Shown piece by piece: positions 60,848 to 64,000 of a stretch of 64,000 nt of DNA. The translations under genes and the position numbers were made by a program. Position 1 is the stretch's first letter. The number at the start of each line of letters is the position of its first letter. The notes beneath the pieces are model-generated. The model searched no databases. It worked only from the letters and a program-made list of their open reading frames with translations, and was not told where the DNA came from. The stretch is from positions 1 through 64,000 of the forward strand of contig JAFLDV010000009.1 of NCBI GenBank assembly GCA_017302255.1. The letters are read 5' to 3'. The DNA is from Gammaproteobacteria bacterium (GTDB taxonomy: Bacteria; Pseudomonadota; Gammaproteobacteria; Enterobacterales; Alteromonadaceae).

Positions 60848-61261
60848 TCAAAAAGTCATGCTTGCTGAGTTCACCAAACCGATGGCAATTGAACAACAAG
60901 CTGAAAAAATCCCTGTAGCAACTTCGCCATTGTTGATGCGCTCTGGCAACTGGCGAATGGTCAAACGAACCACTAAGAATGTGAGTAATTGCACAACAAG
61001 TGCAATTGCACCCCATATTGCGCAATCTGCTAAAGAAACTGAGTGAGTAATAGCGCTAGCTAATGGCAATGCGAAACCAAGGATGGCGCCGCCAAAAGCC
61101 AAGGCAGCTGCCGGATTATTGCTACGGATTAAGCCAAATTCATCGTGCGGCGTGATCCAGCTGTAGATCCGCGCAAATAGCAGTATCAGCACAATGGCTA
61201 AGACGAAAAAGCTAAGGAAATTTGGTAAACCAGCGATAGAAGCGAGCAGACTTTCTGACAT
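60848..61261 (-). CDS. DUF350 membrane protein (YjfL-like)
   Basis: A 137-residue inner-membrane protein with four hydrophobic segments (about 15-33, 47-68, 75-98, 115-135) and the DUF350 features (NPAAALAFGGAILGFALPLASA). The start at 61261 has AAGGA upstream; the frame runs on to 61327 but without a ribosome site. First gene of the DUF350-DUF1190-ATP-grasp operon (gap 10 bp). Confidence 0.9.
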   Translation of the reverse strand: MSESLLASIAGLPNFLSFFVLAIVLILLFARIYSWITPHDEFGLIRSNNPAAALAFGGAILGFALPLASAITHSVSLADCAIWGAIALVVQLLTFLVVRLTIRQLPERINNGEVATGIFSACCSIAIGLVNSASMTF

Positions 61262-61459
61262 AAATATAATTCCTTTTTTGTGGTCTTTGAGCATCATCCT
61301 GAAAATTACTAAGAAACGCAACGTCAAGCAGAGTAAAGTCAGTTAAAGAGGTTTTTTTGGTTAAAAAAACGACAGCTTTTAATTACTAGACTACGCTGGA
61401 TCCGAGCAGACGTCTTTCTGATATGCACTGTAAATCAATCGATTAGAGGTGTAACAGCT

Positions 61460-63085
61460 ATGTTAAATCAATTTAAGGTCAGTACAAGATTAGCGATGTT
61501 GGCTGCAGTGCCGCTATTGGTGCTGATTGGCATTTGTTTTGGCGCCTTATCAAACATGAGTCAGTTAGCCAAAGGTGTCGATAGTTTGTATCAAGATAGG
61601 GTTAAACCACTGCAGCAACTCAAGACAGTGTCTGATTCGTTTGCGGTCACTATCGTCGACACATTGCATAAACATCGTGCCGGGGTTGTTGCGGCGGCAG
61701 ATGCTGCAGAAACGCTAAAAACAGCAGAGCAAGTGGCGTTAAATCAATGGCAATTGTACAAATCAACCTTACTCACAGCGGAAGAGTCCAGATTAATCGC
61801 TGATACCCAACCACTTATTGATGCTTGGCTGGTGCAAATCCGCGGCTATCAACAAGCGATCCCTGACGGGTCTATCTTGAAAGTCGCTAATGAACAATTT
61901 AATCAGCAACTTTACGCAACTGCAGATCCATTGAGTGGCGCCTTAGAAGCTCTGATACAGTTGCAGTTGCGCGAATCGGCAAAGTTCGTAGATGTTGCAC
62001 ATGACACACTAAGTGCTACGAGCTGGTTGTTTAGCAGTATCGTAATTGCGGTGGTGATAGCGCTCAGTGTTTTGGCTTTTTTAGTATCTCGTTCTATTTC
62101 GACGCCGCTTATTGCACTGCGTTCAACCATGATGGCCGTGGGCGAACGTTCGGATTTACGACTGCGAGCGCCTGTTGCAGGCGATGATGAAATTGCCGAT
62201 GCCGCCCAGGCATTCAATCAAACTTTGACCCGCGTCCAGCAGTTTTTTCAGCAGTTGAGCCAAGCCGTTGTTAGTCTTGCTGCTGCCGCAGAGCAAATGA
62301 GTGTGATCAGTAAAAATGTTAGTTCGACAGCACATTCCCAAGAACAAAACGCCAACATGATAGCCACTGCAGTGAATGAAATGACGGTGGCTATTGCTGA
62401 GGTTGCCCGCAGTGCTCAAGCAACGTCAACTCAAGCAAGTGATGCCGATAGTCGCACCCAAGTCGGCTACGAACAGGTGAGCGCAAATGTGGTGGCCATC
62501 ACTGACTTATCAGATGCGGTGGCAAGTGCAAGTGTGGTCATTGAAACCCTCAATGGTGAATCCGAGAAAATTGGCCAAGTGCTGACGGTTATTCAAAGCA
62601 TCGCCGCCCAAACGAATCTATTGGCATTAAATGCCGCTATCGAAGCTGCGCGGGCTGGTGATGCTGGTCGCGGTTTCGCCGTGGTCGCCGATGAAGTGCG
62701 CACCTTGGCGACCAATACCCATCAGGCAACTGAATCTATCCGCACTATGATGGCGAGTTTGCAAACATCCGCCAAAGATGCAGTGAGTGCAATGCAATTG
62801 TCCCAGCAACATGCCACCAATAGCGTGACTAATGCCAATGCCGCCGGTGAAGTACTTGGCGAAATTAAGCAGGCCGTTGGTAGTATTGTTGACATGAATA
62901 CGCAAATTTCGGCAGCAACCGAGGAACAAACTGTGGTGGCTGAAGATATCAGTAAAAACATCACCGAATTTAGCCAAAGTATTAGTGAAGTCTCTCGCAG
63001 TGCCGAGCAAAGTGCAGAGGCCAGTGAAGAATTATCGGTACTTGCGGTTAGGATTTCCCAACAAGCCGCGTTGTTCCAAGTCTAA
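61460..63085 (+). CDS. Methyl-accepting chemotaxis protein
   Basis: A 541-residue chemoreceptor: first membrane helix about 12-34, periplasmic four-helix-bundle sensor (about 35-188), second helix about 189-212, HAMP (about 213-265) and signalling domain with the conserved tip (AAQTNLLALNAAIEAARAGDAGRGFAVVADEVRTLA, about 375-410). There is no C-terminal CheR-binding pentapeptide. The ligand is unknown. Monocistronic. Confidence 0.95.
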   Translation: MLNQFKVSTRLAMLAAVPLLVLIGICFGALSNMSQLAKGVDSLYQDRVKPLQQLKTVSDSFAVTIVDTLHKHRAGVVAAADAAETLKTAEQVALNQWQLYKSTLLTAEESRLIADTQPLIDAWLVQIRGYQQAIPDGSILKVANEQFNQQLYATADPLSGALEALIQLQLRESAKFVDVAHDTLSATSWLFSSIVIAVVIALSVLAFLVSRSISTPLIALRSTMMAVGERSDLRLRAPVAGDDEIADAAQAFNQTLTRVQQFFQQLSQAVVSLAAAAEQMSVISKNVSSTAHSQEQNANMIATAVNEMTVAIAEVARSAQATSTQASDADSRTQVGYEQVSANVVAITDLSDAVASASVVIETLNGESEKIGQVLTVIQSIAAQTNLLALNAAIEAARAGDAGRGFAVVADEVRTLATNTHQATESIRTMMASLQTSAKDAVSAMQLSQQHATNSVTNANAAGEVLGEIKQAVGSIVDMNTQISAATEEQTVVAEDISKNITEFSQSISEVSRSAEQSAEASEELSVLAVRISQQAALFQV

Positions 63086-63275
63086 AATCCCGCTGATTTA
63101 TTTCATCCATGTGACCAGCATTGTCGATAACAGTCGTCAGTGTTGGTCGCTCGTGGCGCTATTTCGGCTTTTGGTCGCAGATGCAGCATTCTGCCCCTGT
63201 GCTGGGCTGGACAATACAAGTGAAGCCTCTACACTCGCACTGACAAGATTTATACAGTTTAGATAGGATAATTCC

Positions 63276-64000
63276 ATGAAAAATAAAACGATGATGGCAC
63301 TTTGTGTCGCTTTGGCTCTAGGTATTTCCGGCTGTGAACCTGCTGCAGAGACCACTGCTTCGGCTGCTGGAAACCAAGGAAATGTTGCTGCCAGCAGCGC
63401 TTTAAAATCGGGGATCTATCTGAGTAATCTTGATACCCAAATTAAGCCACAAGATGATTTCTTTCGTTATGTGAACGGTAATTGGCTCGCCAAGACTGAA
63501 ATTCCAGCGGATAAATCCCGTTGGGGTAGTTTTGATGAACTCCGAGATAGCTCCAGCAAACATGTGTTGCAAATTGTCAAAGATGCAGCAGCTAAACCGG
63601 CTGAGGCTGGCAGTGATCCGCAAAAAATCGGTGATATGTATCGTGCATTCATGGATACCGCAACCATCGAAAAGTTGGGGCTGAGCCCACTTGCTGCCGA
63701 CGTCGCTCGGATCGATCAACTGAAAAGTCCTGCAGATCTTGCGACTTTATGGGGGCAACTGCAGGTTGAGCGCTACGGCACGCCAGTTGGGGTTTTCGTC
63801 GGTCAAGATCAGAAGAATTCTACCCAATATATAACTGGTATGAACCAGTCCGGTCTTGGCTTACCTGACCGCGATTATTATTTGAAGTCGGATGAAAAAG
63901 CCGAAAAAATCAAAAAACAATATCAGTGGATGATCGCCAAATATTGGGAGTTAGCCGGTTGGCCTGAGGGCAGTTTAGCCGCTGAGAAAATCTTCGCGAT
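63276..64000 (+). CDS. Peptidase M13 (neprilysin-like) lipoprotein, 5' part only
   Basis: The first 241 codons of a gene that runs out of the window without a stop. AGGATA precedes the ATG. The N-terminus is a lipoprotein signal with ISGC (about residue 20), then the M13 N-terminal domain (PQDDFFRYVNGNWLAKTEIPADKSRWGSFDEL, about 55-86; GLGLPDRDYYLKSD, about 195-208). The zinc motif HExxH expected near residue 520 lies outside the window. These metallopeptidases act on short peptides in the periplasm. Confidence 0.92.
   Translation, partial: MKNKTMMALCVALALGISGCEPAAETTASAAGNQGNVAASSALKSGIYLSNLDTQIKPQDDFFRYVNGNWLAKTEIPADKSRWGSFDELRDSSSKHVLQIVKDAAAKPAEAGSDPQKIGDMYRAFMDTATIEKLGLSPLAADVARIDQLKSPADLATLWGQLQVERYGTPVGVFVGQDQKNSTQYITGMNQSGLGLPDRDYYLKSDEKAEKIKKQYQWMIAKYWELAGWPEGSLAAEKIFA

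Overview
The window reads as chromosomal DNA of a free-living gammaproteobacterium, most like the Rheinheimera / Alishewanella / Arsukibacterium group. This is an inference from gene content: dsbA next to srkA (as in Enterobacteria and Alteromonadales), ccoG, ilvIH, speA/speE, proBA, argA, purT, abundant outer-membrane lipoproteins, and PEP-CTERM-like and GlyGly-CTERM sorting tails. No rRNA, tRNA, CRISPR array, phage module or plasmid replication gene was seen. The last gene (peptidase M13) is cut by the window end, and the 88-bp tandem repeats at position 1 probably continue upstream.

Layout. 1-683: non-coding 88-bp tandem repeats and a conserved interspersed repeat block. 684-6.6 kb: divergent NAD(P)-oxidoreductase/LysR pair, M23 peptidase lipoprotein with a basic tail, a beta-lactamase-fold hydrolase, three small uncharacterised genes, and a thioredoxin-like protein. 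6.6-10.6 kb: two DsbA-type oxidoreductases, SrkA kinase and CcoG. 10.9-13.7 kb: a small secreted protein, an orphan ParA/ribbon-helix-helix pair, and purT. 13.9-21 kb: envelope genes (PEP-CTERM-like choice-of-anchor protein, large TPR protein of the PrsT type, GlyGly-CTERM cyclophilin) around a BenE transporter-GntR regulator-CWC protein operon. 21-26 kb: SEL1-repeat lipoprotein and ilvIH. 26-30 kb: CnoX-like co-chaperone, periplasmic trypsin-like protease coupled to an FHA membrane protein, and a CheY-like regulator. 30-34.8 kb: the accessory part of the window, with a MarR-S41 protease operon, then a 231-bp duplication of the S41 3' end flanking a segment with a REP-associated transposase relative and a DUF6973-like protein plus lipoprotein. 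34.8-40.7 kb: methyltransferase and a four-gene MacB-type ABC exporter. 40.8-52.9 kb: two PlsC acyltransferases, speA and speE (divergent), DUF4124 and OmpA-like proteins, proBA, a degenerate HD-type protein, a short GlpD-like dehydrogenase and an EthD protein. 53-61.3 kb: DUF2167, argA, then a PspA-like-YqiJ-flotillin operon facing a DUF350-DUF1190-glutathionylspermidine-synthetase-like operon. 61.4-64 kb: chemoreceptor and peptidase M13.

How the genes work together. Most of the window is housekeeping (branched-chain amino acids, proline, arginine, polyamines, purines) interleaved with envelope maintenance: disulfide formation, periplasmic proteolysis, lipoproteins and membrane-stress proteins. 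The points I would look at first are the membrane-stress block at 56-61.3 kb (PspA-like + flotillin + DUF350/DUF1190/ATP-grasp), the duplicated and interrupted S41 locus at 30.2-34.6 kb with its candidate effector/immunity remnant, the chromosomal ParA-RHH module whose 44-bp gene overlap contains an A8 run, and the 88-bp tandem array at the left edge. No completely new system could be proved from sequence alone.
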